Origin: Clavulina sp. PMI_390 | Taxonomy: Eukaryota; Basidiomycota; Agaricomycetes; Cantharellales; Hydnaceae | DNA: 58,004 nt | Reading direction: 5' to 3' | Assembly (NCBI GenBank): GCA_015039315.1 | Contig: WIDE01000124.1 | Coordinates: 36,514 to 94,517 of the forward strand | Part shown: piece after piece, positions 12,867 through 23,885 of the stretch | Position numbering within the stretch: the first letter of the stretch is position 1 | How the letters are laid out: each line of letters begins with the position of its first letter | Position numbers and translations under genes: made by a program | The notes under the pieces: generated by a model | What the model saw: the letters and a program-made list of their open reading frames with translations, nothing else | Told to the model about the DNA's origin: nothing | The model's database searches: none

Positions 12867-14956
12867 ATGGATTCAATCACTGAGACGAGAAGAGAAGAGC
12901 CATATACATTCATCGACATTGCCTGGGGGCTGGTGGCTATACAGTGCAATGACCGCAAAATTTACCACGAAGAGCTTCCAATCCTCTATGACAAGCATAA
13001 AACGAGCCCGGCTCTGGTGACAAAGATGTTGTCGACGCGTGACACGGACCCTGGCCGTCGCGCGGCTGTGCCAGGGTCGACCATCTATTTCATCGAGTTG
13101 TTTGTCTTAGACTGCCACTTGTCCGTCTCGTATCTAGATATTTTCACCCTTCAACCCCTGAAAATCCAGTCGTATGCCGCCGAAAGATGAGCAAAAAGCC
13201 GTCAAATATGCCACGAATGAACTTAGAACCATCCTCGAGCGTTCAACATTCATCGCGCCAGGCTTGGTTCCCAACATGGGGAATGCCAAATTATGGGACA
13301 CTTTATTTGACCTCATGGCTGCTATGCTTAGACAGGAGCCACTCATGCCTTTGTCTCGAAAACGCATGTATTATGAAGAGCTGAGGGTCGGAGGGGTGTT
13401 TCGACGACTTGTGGACCTAATCATCAGGTTTGCTCCCCAGACAAAAAGCGTTCGCGTCACGCCCACAATCCTGGGCGTATGTCACTCTTCCAACTTCTCC
13501 TCGCTGCACTGGCTTATTGTCTTCTTGTAGACCACATGGTACACATCCCTGCATGCACTCTCGAATATCCACCAAGTGTGGCAGGATCTGTGCCGTCGTC
13601 AAGGGGTCATGCTACCACACCCGGACTGGCACGACTTACGAGCGGACTTCGTCCGTGCTGTGGCGAGCTCACGTTTATATGGCGCTCCTTCTGGGGTAGC
13701 CGAACAACGGCTTGTGGAGGGTCACCAGTATCAAGCTGTCGGCATGATTAAAGCGATGGTTACGGGGTCTGAAAACGAAAGGTCGGGCCAAAGATTCGAC
13801 CTCGTCTAGGCACGCATCCTGCTGACATTCTTTTTGAATATATTAAAGCGAATCCGACTTTGATATGTCCGTTTACGCGACGGCACTCCCATTATTGGTT
13901 AAAGCCCGCAATTTACAACTCTCGCAACAGATCCTTCGCGAGGATATAGCAGCAGACTACGCCCTCATCTGTGCTGCGGCTTTGGACTGGGGCATTGGAG
14001 CTGTACGAGAGTCCAGGCTGGTTGGCCCGCAGATCTTCTCTGTCGAAAACTTGGTCGGAATCTCTGCAGATGCTTTCATCAAACAATGCATTGATCTTGT
14101 CCAGAAATTCGATAATGACAAGCGGGTGCAGATTTCACAGATGTCCCTCGTAAACTCACTGGTTATGATCATGGAGTCTCGCGACGCGGAACTCATAGAC
14201 AGTCTTGCCAAGCACAGTATCCTTACTCGAAATGCTGAGACTTGGCGGATGGCGAGACAACAGAGTAGAGAATATTGGGCTATGTCCTCGGGGCAACTGC
14301 GGAATATCCCCCGATGGTTCCAGCACTCTTGCTGGATGTGGTGTTGTGCCCTTGACGCAAGTAACTCGCCTCCTTCCTCCTCTCGTGAGACTTTGCGTAC
14401 GCTGGCTAAAGAGGCCCTCGAAGCAAATCTCATGTACCTCCTCGAATGGTTCTTTATTAACGTCGACTTAGCGCGAGATCATCTTTGTGAGTTGAGCAAG
14501 CTTTCAGATATTCCCGGTCTGTGGTTAATTAATCTGATTATTCTCCCTGAAGATGTGGCCGAGGAGTTTCTGGTCCGTATGTCGCTATTAACCAGCGAGG
14601 CTCCTCCACAGCGAGATCGCTTCCTTCATCAGTTGGTATCCGTCCACAATCGGAGAACGAAACCCTCGGTTCCGTCATGGGAACAAACAATGTGGGACAG
14701 GATGGGTCGGGAGATCTGTGGAGACTATCTAACTACCAAGGATTTCTTTACCTGCGACACTGCACTGTGTGAGCATCCACTTCCTGCACAGAACCGGTGC
14801 ACCCGGTGTCGGCGCACTTATTACTGCTCGAAGGAATGTCAGAAAGCGTATGTGAATCCCGATCTATGTGCCCAGTCGAACATGGGGGCCTAAATTAATT
14901 CTCTCAATAGCGACTGGTCGCTGCACAAACAAATATGCAAGCCAATCGCCTCATGA
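12867..14956 (+). CDS. MYND-type zinc-finger protein
   Basis: Five exons (12867-13075, 13170-13476, 13531-13781, 13849-14847, 14911-14956) join in phase to give 603 residues. A long, mostly helical region of unknown function runs from MDSITETRREEPYTF to about residue 550. The C-terminal MYND finger reads CDTALCEHPL, CTRCRRTYYCSKECQKA, then across the last intron DWSLHKQICKPIAS-stop, so the final Cys/His ligands sit in the last exon. MYND fingers bind proline-rich peptides, and this long-N-terminus/MYND layout is a common expanded family in agaricomycetes. What looks like two frameshifts near 13780-13850 is a 67-nt intron (13782-13848) with a CTGAC branch site. The start is the first ATG with consistent phase. 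Function is unknown. Confidence 0.85.
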
Positions 14957-15433
14957 TGGATCAAGGCACTACTAGTGATAATGATGAGGATGAGGAGATC
15001 CTTTGCGGTTATAGGTTACGGAGAGTTTGCGGCGTCGTTTCAGCGGATTTGGTGCCTTGATGACTCGACAGAGAAGCAGCGACTTAACGGGTGTTTCTTG
15101 ACACTGCCAGTGCACTGACTCGGTGTAGCTCACTATTCGGTGTGCGGTATCCCACGCCAAGCGGATTTTCTTTCCCGTGAATATATCTAAACTCAGAACC
15201 CAGAAACTTCCCCTCGATCGTCGGTCTGCCAATTGATTCCTGACTAGGTTTGACATGTGTTCGAGCTACCCACTTGGTTTCATCCTACCGGTTGTGCCTG
15301 CGCCAAAGCCCAAGCACTAAAAAGGCCGGTCCTACCTTTTTAGCTCCTTCGTCCTCCTCCTTCCCTCTCCTTGGTCTCCCCCCTGCCTTGTCGTAGTATA
15401 CACACTCTTTTCCTTCTTTAACCAAATCAAAAC
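14957..15433. promoter_or_regulatory. Intergenic with pyrimidine-rich upstream tract
   Basis: 477 bp. The last 90 bases before the secreted-protein ATG are strongly C/T-rich and end in CAAATCAAAACATG, typical of well-expressed fungal genes. No gene seen. Confidence 0.5.
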
Positions 15434-16786
15434 ATGCGCTCTTTTGCAGCGCTCCTTACTCTCGCCACATTTGCGTCCTCCGTGCTCGCTAGCGCCGTGG
15501 CTCCTTCACGTACGCGAGATGTCGTGCTCACGATTGACGGCTATGTCGACCCTAGCGTCCCCATCAAACGCGAGACTGCCGAAATTGATGGTGTAGTCGC
15601 TGCGCGCGCCCCCGCAACTCTCACAAATGCTCAGCGTATCGCCCAAGGCATGCCTCTCCTGCCTCCTAGACGTCGCTGGGACGGTGTCGGTAAGTCGGCC
15701 CTCCCTGTCCTTGACACGCCACTTGCGAACTTCCGCCTGCCCTCCAGCCCGTCGCGCGACGACCTCGTCTGGTACTACATTCACGTGCGTCTACCACTAC
15801 AAGAATCCGTGCTTTCTTCATCGTTTAGCGTGAATGGTAGCCAACGTATCGATTTAGCAAGACAGGCAAGATTCTCGTCGCAAACACTCAAACCGGCACA
15901 CCTATGGGCTACATCTGTGAAGCCCCTGGCATCTATAACCACTTTGGGCTCACCTCGACCCTCACGGATGGCATCACATTTTCCTTCAGTTATGAATTCA
16001 CCGCCATCACCCACTCCGAGCTTAACATTGCAGCTGTGATTGTTTTACCTCAGTTCTTACGCGAAACATCTTTTACTCACGGCCCTTGCTCAGACCTCGA
16101 CTACATATACCACGACATGGCCCTACATGGGTGCCATTGATGGAGTTATAAATACCAGCGATAATCTGGGCCCTGGAAGCTACAAGTTAGTTTTCCCGCA
16201 GCGTGTGGCCAGCTAATCAATTCCTCGCTTATTTTTATCCGCTTCAAGCTTCGCTTATGTCCAAGGCACTACCAGCAGTACATGTTTCCCCCATGATCGA
16301 GCTGGGTAGCAGCTCCGAGTTTCATCTGGCCTCCGTCAATAGCCCCTCCTGGATCTCCTCCCGCTACAGTGTCTAACTCTTATCCTACAACTGAGGATGC
16401 CGAATCTGCGATCGTGAGTCGTTGGTGCACACCCTGTAGGTCTATCCTCTGATTTCCTCCCGCAGTGGCGCTACGATGCGGCGACGAACGCTATCACTCC
16501 CCAGTGGATCAACACCGATAGCAGTAGGTCTTTCTTTTTTGCTTTGTATTCTGATTATTTGTCTATTTGGGACCTTCAAAACCTTTGATTGTCGAAACAG
16601 GTACACCTGCGACGACCATCGCCTACGTTGCGAGCTCCAATGCCCTCGTAATCACTGGCGACTACGGAACTTTCTCCGGCAGTTTTGCTACAACTAGTCC
16701 AGTCGTACGTCAAACTGCCTTCAAGTGGTGCAAAATCGTTTGCTTATACTTGATCCTTGCAGTCCTTCACGTTTGTTGATGTCTAG
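15434..16786 (+). CDS. Secreted protein of unknown function (nine exons)
   Basis: Starts with a clear signal peptide (MRSFAALLTLATFASSVLASA). Nine exons (15434-15689, 15748-15784, 15858-16035, 16094-16185, 16249-16277, 16343-16413, 16466-16523, 16601-16704, 16763-16786) are all phase-consistent and give 282 residues. The mature part is Thr/Ser-rich and beta-prone, with GYICEAPGIYNHFGL, TWPYMGAIDGVINTSDNLG, WRYDAATNAITPQWINTD and VITGDYGTFSGSFATTSP, ending SFTFVDV. I know this only as a recurrent uncharacterised basidiomycete secreted type; no catalytic motif is visible. Exon 5 is only 29 nt. Without the intron at 16278-16342 the frame appears broken, but it is not. The Arg-rich PPRRRW stretch after the signal peptide could be a pro-peptide processing site (inference). 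Confidence 0.78.
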
Positions 16787-17632
16787 TCGATCATCGGTAG
16801 CCTGCGCTCGAGCCTATCATAGGAGTGTTTTTTTTATCCCGACGGTCCGCATCGCTTACTAGGCTCTGACTCTTCTTCTCTTTTCGTTGGACATATTTCC
16901 GCCGGCATCCTCAAATACATATCACGCAGCCCGCATTTGACTCATTATTTCAGAATGCCCTCGTGCTTCACACATTCGTCTATCAATTGATCTCGTTCAG
17001 AGCATGTTTACCTTTTCTGTTTGATACTCATCTAGAGTCATGATTAACCGAAAATCCAGCTTGAGATCGAGTTAGTCAGCAACGGTTCGGCTAGGCCAAG
17101 TATAGGCCCATGGGGGATACTAGGTTGCTTGTTTTTAGGGCCAATAGCCATGGATTAGTGACACCAATCTCGATAACTCATGGGGAGAAGAAGCCGATGA
17201 GAGTAAGTACGGCTATGTTGGTGGAACAGAATGCGGAGGAGAAGGATGTTTTGAACTATACATATGCAAAAATGAGATGCGGGGTGGGAGTACTATACCA
17301 TTCAAGATACTTAGAAGGGCAGCAGAGGTCTATCACAGCGCAAAGCAGTTCGAACAGCCCGGCGTCGTGGGCTACCTCGATGCTGTTTTTAGATCTGTTG
17401 GGAGTGCCCCACGCGTGCAATGCTAATTCCACCAGACTTGTAGCTACAAGCATTGTCTTGAGAAAATCAGTCTCAGCGATTTTTTTTTGGCGAAGAGGTC
17501 AAAATACTATTCGTGCGCAAGCGAATAACGTGCTGTCTCCTATGCAGGACTGTAGCCGTAGCCGAGGATGACGAGCCCGGAAGTGAACGAGGTTAGAATC
17601 AAGACGCCCAACCCGCACGTCTCCGCACAAAT
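16787..17632. other. Intergenic region with orphan ORFs
   Basis: 846 bp. ORFs at 17110-17571 (+) and 17256-17453 (-) overlap. The minus one (MLVATSLVELALHAWG...) has protein-like composition, but neither has support from splicing or a known motif. Left unassigned. Confidence 0.4.
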
Positions 17633-19084
17633 ATGAGCAAACGCAGAATCACCCTCAAGCCTCGCGCAGGATTTGTTCTCAAAACAACAAATGAGGAGCC
17701 AGGTGTATATACCGCCTCATCACAATCTTCGACTAGCTCGCCGTCAGCCGCGTCATCACCAGCGACTAAGAATGCTAGTCAACTCCTCGACGTCCCTGCT
17801 GTTCCTTCGATTCCACTCCCTAAAGGGTTCAAGGTTTTCATAAATATCGCGTACTCAGACGATGTCCCTCCACCTCCTCGCGCTGAAGAAGTCGGCGTTA
17901 AGGATATGGAAATCGAGTTACGAAAAGCCATGATGGGCGATCCAAGTAGCCGTTACTTGGTAAGCGTCATTGTGAGCGAGGGGAGGGAGGTTTTGGATAA
18001 GGGTCTGTCCTATCGCGACATCTAGCTATTATCTACCCTATAACATGCATCCTTATATTCAGTACTGACACTCATTTTGCTTTTATCTTGCTTGGTATGC
18101 GATTTGTAGCTGGTAAAGCATCACTTGTATTTGATGCAATATTCAGCGAAAAACTTCGCGAGAGAGTTGCCAAGGATTCTGAATTCAAACATTTCATCAT
18201 GGGCAAGTAAATTTCCGGCAGTCTATAAACTATGATGCTATCTGACGTCGGTATTTGTGGTTGCTTCACAGAACTTGCATTAGAGAAGGTAGAGGAAGGA
18301 AGTGGTCTCGTTCTTGGGCGGGGTACGTCCTGAGTCATGAAATAATCCTGCTACTGGGTCCCGGTCCACTGAAAATCACCAATCATCTCGTCACCATCGA
18401 TCGATCGATACATCCAGATATCGCTACACCGAATCTCAAGTCCAAGGGCCCACTTGATGAGCGAACGGCCCTCCTTCCGGCCAGTTGGCTCTCGGCTTCG
18501 TCGTCATCGCCAGTAACAGCGTCTCTCATTCAAGAGGTCACTACTCCTACGGTTTCCGCCTCGACACCGCAATCCACGCCCCCGACTCCCTCGTCACAAG
18601 TGGGTTCGGCCACTCCTGTAATACCCCCCTCGCTACCAAGCACCCCTAAGTGGACGCTGGAGATCGAAAGTACTGGGACAGGACCGCGCGCACGAACAGT
18701 GAGGATTGAAGTTCAGATTCCATTGATGGTAAGCTCTTGTTTGCTTTATTGTTGTCGCTCGAAGGCATAACCTCCGTATCAATGTGATTGACATACATCC
18801 CGACCTTCCCAACTAACCCGTAGACGAAACCTGATTACTCCCAAGCAACCCTCGACCTTGAGCCCAACAGATTAATTTTGGACTGTCCACCTAGTTATTC
18901 TCGCCTTGATGTACCTATCTTCGCGCCATCTACTAAGGATAAGGCGAATCCTGGCCGATCTTCATCGACCACCTCCGCTGGCGCACCAAAGAAAGTCCTC
19001 AGCTTAGATATCGACGATGCAAAGGCGGAGTGGCGAGTGAAGAACGGGTTGTTGGTCATTACTTCTACCATCCTTAGTGTTTGA
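17633..19084 (+). CDS. PIH1: PIH1 domain protein (R2TP/Nop17-type chaperone adaptor)
   Basis: PIH1 proteins link the RuvBL1/2 ATPases and Tah1/Hsp90 in the R2TP complex, which assembles box C/D snoRNPs and PIKK kinases. The N-terminal PIH1 domain reads IPLPKGFKVFINIAYSDDVPPP, PSSRYLVSVIVSEGREVLDK, AGKASLVFDAIFSEKLRER and FKHFIMELALEKVEEG. A Ser/Thr/Pro-rich linker follows, then a CS-like C-terminal domain: RIEVQIPLM, ATLDLEPNRLILDCP, then DDAKAEWRVKNGLLVITSTI-stop. There are five exons. Intron 1 begins GTCTGT (about 17999). Intron 2 (18203-18271) is GC-AG with donor ATGG/GCAAGT; a GT choice nearby would break the frame. The later exons join on standard GT-AG borders. Confidence 0.87.
18203..18271 (+). 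other. GC-AG intron in PIH1
   Basis: 69-nt intron starting GCAAGT and ending TTCACAG. It joins ...FIM-E and LALEKVEEG in frame, whereas the GT at 18207 gives an unrelated frame. The extended match to the donor consensus is typical of GC-type donors. Confidence 0.8.
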
Positions 19085-19627
19085 CATTCCCTTCTGGCGC
19101 TTAAGAGCTTTTGGTAGCTTTATTCGCCCATTTGCTAGGGACTTGTAGCTCGAATAACGCTTGGGATTTGCTGGGACGAATACTCATTCAGGTGAAGCTG
19201 GAGAGATCCGGGTAATTGAATCTTTCTTCACCGTCAAGGATGACGCGCAAACCGTGCTTTCAACCATACTTTTTGTATTTCGTGTGAGAGGCCCTCCAAT
19301 CTAAATTTACTCCACACAGTGCAATGGGTGTGACTCGTAAGGAGGCAAACACAGCCGGGGTTGTTTTCGTTTTTACCCTTGTTTGAATCACCTGATGCAC
19401 ATCTCTCACGAGAGAAATCAAAATCGCCGCTTCCTGTGTATGAAAACTTTCGGAACTGGCAACCCACCAATAGCCAAACGTTGATTGCGGGAAGGAATTC
19501 GGCTACTATTGCCGTATTTCCCACGCTTTCCTTCCTCCTCTCTCCCTCCACCTCCCACCAACTCGCACTGTTCACAAAAGCTCTCTCGTCGCTGGCGGCG
19601 ACGACGAAGACACTCTAGAACATCACC
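19085..19627. promoter_or_regulatory. Intergenic, aconitase upstream region
   Basis: 543 bp. It becomes C/T-rich (CTTCCTCCTCTCTCCCTCC) in the last 100 bases before the aconitase ATG. No gene seen. Confidence 0.5.
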
Positions 19628-22600
19628 ATGCTGAACAGAGCATCCCGCTCCACCCATGCTGTGCGCCGTTCCCTTTCGAGGGGAATGGCGTCCGCTGCCC
19701 CGCGCATCGGCGACACCAAGGTCGAGATGTCGCCCCTCGAGACTGGTAACTTTATCAACTACCAGCGCATCGAGGACAACCTCTCGGTTGTTCGTAGCAG
19801 GTTTGTTGATTTTTGCCTCGTTTTCTTGCGTGTTTTTCAAGCGGTGCTCGGCGCGTGACGACACTGGCTCCGCTGGCACTCTCACAACATTATTCGTATT
19901 TATTGACTGGTTGAATCCTAGACTCAACCGCCCCCTCACCCTCTCCGAAAAGGTCGTTTACGGTCACTTGGACGACCCCCACAACCAGGACATCACCCGT
20001 GGTGTTTCCTACCTCAAGCTTCGTCCTGACGTGTGTTGTTGCTTATCTCCCCTCCTTGCTGATAGCTGTCCCTGACACTCCCTCTCTCACCAGCGTGTCG
20101 CCTGCCAGGATGCTACCGCTCAAGTTCGTCCAAGCCGGAAAATATTCATTTCGATGACGGAAGCTAATGTCGCTCATCCATTCAACAGATGGCTCTCCTG
20201 CAGTTCATGTCTGCGGGTATGCCCACCACCGCCGTCCCTACTACCGTGCACTGCGACCACTTGATTGAGGCTCAGGTTGGTGGCCCTAAGGATCTCGCTC
20301 GTGCTATCAACATCAACAAGGAGGTCTACGACTTTTTGGCGACTGCTACTGCCAAGGTGTGTTATCACATGATTCCTTGACGAACGAAATGGCTTCTCGC
20401 ACACTTGTGACTCACACTTCCTGAATCTTTTGTTACTTCTTGCTGGTCGCATTTGTCGTGTTCGCCATGCTTCTGTCGTCACAAAATCTTCCTCCATAGT
20501 ACGGTATCGGTTTCTGGAAGCCCGGTTCGGGTATCATCCACCAGATCATCCTCGAGAACTATGCGTTCCCTGGTGGTCTCATGATCGGCACTGACTCTCA
20601 CACTCCTAATGCTGGTGGTCTCGGCATGGTTGCGTGCGGTGTAGGTGGCGCTGATGCTGTTGATGTCATGGCGGACATTCCTTGGGAGCTCAAGTGCCCC
20701 AAGGTTATTGGTGTCAACTTGACTGGCAAGATCAGCGGCTGGACCACTCCCAAGGGTTAGTGTTTCACGCTTCCTCTAGCCAGAGTTTGATTGCTTCCGG
20801 GACATGTGCTGATACTGGCGCCCCTCTACTGCTAGACGTTATCCTAAAGGTTGCTGGAATTCTCACCGTCAAAGGTGGGACTGGCGCAATCGTCGAGTAC
20901 ACTGGCCCTGGTGTTGAGTCCCTTTCCTGCACGGGTATGGCCACCATCTGCAACATGGGCGCCGAGATTGGTGCAACGACCTCGCTCTTCCCTTACAACC
21001 CTCGCATGGCCTCCTACCTCGAGGCTACCAAGCGCGCCAACATCGCTCAGTACGCTAACCAGTTCCAGCACAACCTGCGTGCGGACGAAGGCGCCGAGTA
21101 CGACCAGATGATTGAAATCAACTTGAGCGAGCTTGAGCCCCATATCAACGGTCCTTTCACCCCCGACTTAGCAACCCCTCTCAGCAAGTTCGCCGAGACG
21201 GTCAAGGCGAACAACTGGCCCGCTGAGCTCAAGGTTGCCCTTATCGGCTCATGCACCAACTCTTCGTACGAGGATATGTCTCGCTCAGCCTCCATCGCCA
21301 AGGAGGCTGCCGCCCACGGTATCGAGGTCAAGAGCAAGTTCACGATCACCCCTGGTTCTGAGCAGGTCCGTGCGACCATCGACCGTGATGGCCAGATTGG
21401 CGCCTTTGAGGGTGTTGGTGGCCTTGTCCTTGCCAACGCTTGCGGCCCTTGCATTGGCCAGTGGGATCGTCAGGACGTCAAGAAGGGCGATGTCAACTCC
21501 AGTGAGTTCACCATCTCTGTTCCTACGGCTTCGTACCCTCTTCGTACCATACAGCCGTCTTCCTGCTCTCAGTCCTATTCCTGTGATTTTCACGTGGGTG
21601 CGATGATGCGCTGGGACTGAGTCGGATATATCCCTTGTCTCTTTCTCTTTGTTTCTTCCCATGCCACTGCTCCTTCCACGACTTGTTCACTGATCGCCGG
21701 CTTTCTTACGTTTGTTCTCCCGCTTGTGTGCGCCCGATTCTCTTCCTTCGGCTTCGTGGCTATCATTCACCGGACGTCAACGCCGCTCAAAATTCACCAA
21801 CCCAAACTCAATCACATAACTTGATACTGCGGGGAACTTCCCCACATCCTTCGTCGGACCATCACTCAACCGACAAACTCACAATACAAACAATCAGTCA
21901 TTACCTCGTACAATCGTAACTTCACTGGCCGCAACGACGCTAACCCTGCCACTCATGCCTTCGTCGCCTCACCGGATATCGTTACCGCAATGGCTTTCGC
22001 CGGTGACCTGACTTTCAACCCCACCACCGATACCCTGATTGGCGCTGATGGCAAGCCCTTCAAGTTCTCGGACCCCTCCGGCCACGAGCTCCCCCCTCGC
22101 GGTTACGACCCTGGCGAAGATACCTACCAGCGCCCCCCTGAAGACCGTGCGAGCGTTCAGGTTGCTGTCGACCCCAAGAGTGACCGTTTGCAGCTCCTTA
22201 AGCCTTTCAAACCATGGGATGGTAAGACCCCTGAGGATCTTCCCATTCTCATCAAGGTCCAGGGCAAGTGCAGTAAGTGCCGTATCCTATACCGCGTGAT
22301 TCATTGTTATATCTGTCAGTTGTACTGACTGACTGCCTCCTACTGTGCAGCGACTGATCACATCTCTGCTGGTGGACCTTGGCTCAAGTACCGTGGTCAC
22401 CTGCAAAACATCTCCCGTGGGTTACTTTCATTCACCGTCATCGTCAAGCCAAACTAATTCTCGCCATATAAACAGAGAACTGCCTGATTGGTGCCATCAA
22501 CTCCGCCAACGGAGAGGCGAACAAGATTGAGAACCAATTCACCGGCGAGTGGAAGGGCGTCCCTGCAGTTGCTGCTGAATACCGTGACCAAGGAGTGAAG

Positions 22601-23128
22601 TGGGTTGTCATTGGTGACCACAACTACGGTGAAGGCTCGTCCCGTGAGCACGCTGCTCTCGAGCCCAGGTACCTTGGTGGTTTGGCGATCATCGTCAGGA
22701 GCTTCGCTCGTATCCATGAGGTGCGTCTATCCTATTCGTTGCCTCTCATATCTGGGTACTGATAACCCATATCTGCGTCCCCGATTCTTTTGCTTAATGG
22801 GCTCATAGACCAACCTGAAGAAGCAGGGCATGCTCGCGCTTACTTTTGCTGACCCCGCCGACTATGACAAGGTGCAACCCAAGGATCGTGTGACTATCAA
22901 CGGCCTGGAGTCGTTCGCCCCTGGCAAGAACCTCACCATGACCCTCAAGCACGAGGATGGCTCAACTGAGAACATTGAACTCGCCCACTCATTCAACGAA
23001 GGCCAGATCGCCTGGTTCAAGGCTGGGAGCGCCCTCAACTTGGTACGTGATTCTCAATGCTTCAGCTGGTGGAGTAATTAGCGCTCATGCTTCTTGTCTC
23101 GTATTATTGATAGATGGCTAAGAAATAA
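19628..23128 (+). CDS. ACO1: Aconitate hydratase, mitochondrial (aconitase)
   Basis: TCA-cycle enzyme interconverting citrate and isocitrate with a [4Fe-4S] cluster. The N-terminus [23 protein letters not shown] is an Arg/Ser-rich mitochondrial presequence. Core motifs include [73 protein letters not shown] and [20 protein letters not shown]. The cluster cysteines are in [13 protein letters not shown] and [12 protein letters not shown]. The swivel domain has [37 protein letters not shown] and [17 protein letters not shown]. There are about eleven exons, the last encoding only MAKK-stop (23114-23128). One intron (21503-21897) is unusually long. The protein is about 770 residues, normal for the family, with no missing ligand. 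Confidence 0.96.
21503..21897 (+). other. 395-nt intron in aconitase
   Basis: Runs from GTGAGT to CAATCAG and joins ...KKGDVNSS to [14 protein letters not shown], the conserved loop after the cluster cysteines. It is about six times the usual intron length here. It contains C/T-rich and CA-rich blocks but no ORF of note. Confidence 0.85.
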
Positions 23129-23885
23129 AGAACATCACCATCCAAGGACTAGAGTGCTTTTGTCGCTTCCTATACTGCGCTCAGCGTATCGTGGTTCTCA
23201 CATCGTCTTTTTCCTCTCATCTGTATATGGCTATTGTTTCCTTTGCTCCTCGCATTTCTTCTCATTCGCTCAGTTAATCGTGTGTATCCGTGCAACGATT
23301 CCAATAACTAATTGATGATGTGTTGAATGGAACTGCTGGTTAATGGGGCACACAAAAAAGGCAAAGCAGCATTAGCCTACCTAAAGACTGATTAATCACC
23401 ACCGCTTGATATGAGCTCGCTACTTGCTGAAACAAAGTAAAACACCTGGTTGAAGAATGGGAGTGATACTATTTGCATCTGTCCATGAGTCTGATAGCGC
23501 CGCCTAGATATCATATCCTTCAGGAAGTTGTGGCGATTGCTGATTATCTTCCCGATCCACCAAACTGGGGCGCTCTACAATGACTGCCGGACAACACCTG
23601 CTGGTCTATCAACCCAGAACGTCCTTGCACACCTGACTTCCGAAGTTTCTTGCTCAGATTTCAGACGGATTATGGTAGCTATTTCAACCACAGTTTCAGG
23701 GCATTTCAGGCTATCTCAGACATCCACTTATCTTCCGTACACTGTGTTCCTCTTATTTTGATGCCCTTGGTGCGTTTCCAATTGAGGTTTACAAGGAGTG
23801 GGGTAAAGGTGGGTAAAAGAGTCCTTGTGTCAATAAGCCCCGATTGTTTATTCAGATAATTCAAAAATAAATTATAGCTCAGGTA
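23129..23885. other. Intergenic, aconitase / APC1 convergent ends
   Basis: 757 bp, presumably two 3' UTRs plus spacer. No gene or RNA recognised. Confidence 0.5.

Noticed and set aside
13770..13870. Two apparent frameshifts in the MYND gene (a third frame reads THPADILFEYIKANPTL)
   Set aside because: A 67-nt GT-AG intron (13782-13848) with a branch site joins the two main frames in phase; the third-frame peptide is intronic coincidence.
16260..16345. Frame break in the secreted protein suggesting a pseudogene
   Set aside because: Placing an intron at 16278-16342 restores one frame across all nine exons.
17110..17571. 153-codon ORF on the plus strand and an overlapping minus ORF
   Set aside because: No splice continuation, no recognisable motif, and the two overlap; kept only as unassigned.
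21590..21700. Box C/D snoRNA in the long aconitase intron
   Set aside because: Boxes are only approximate and no terminal stem pairs around them; mentioned only as a test.
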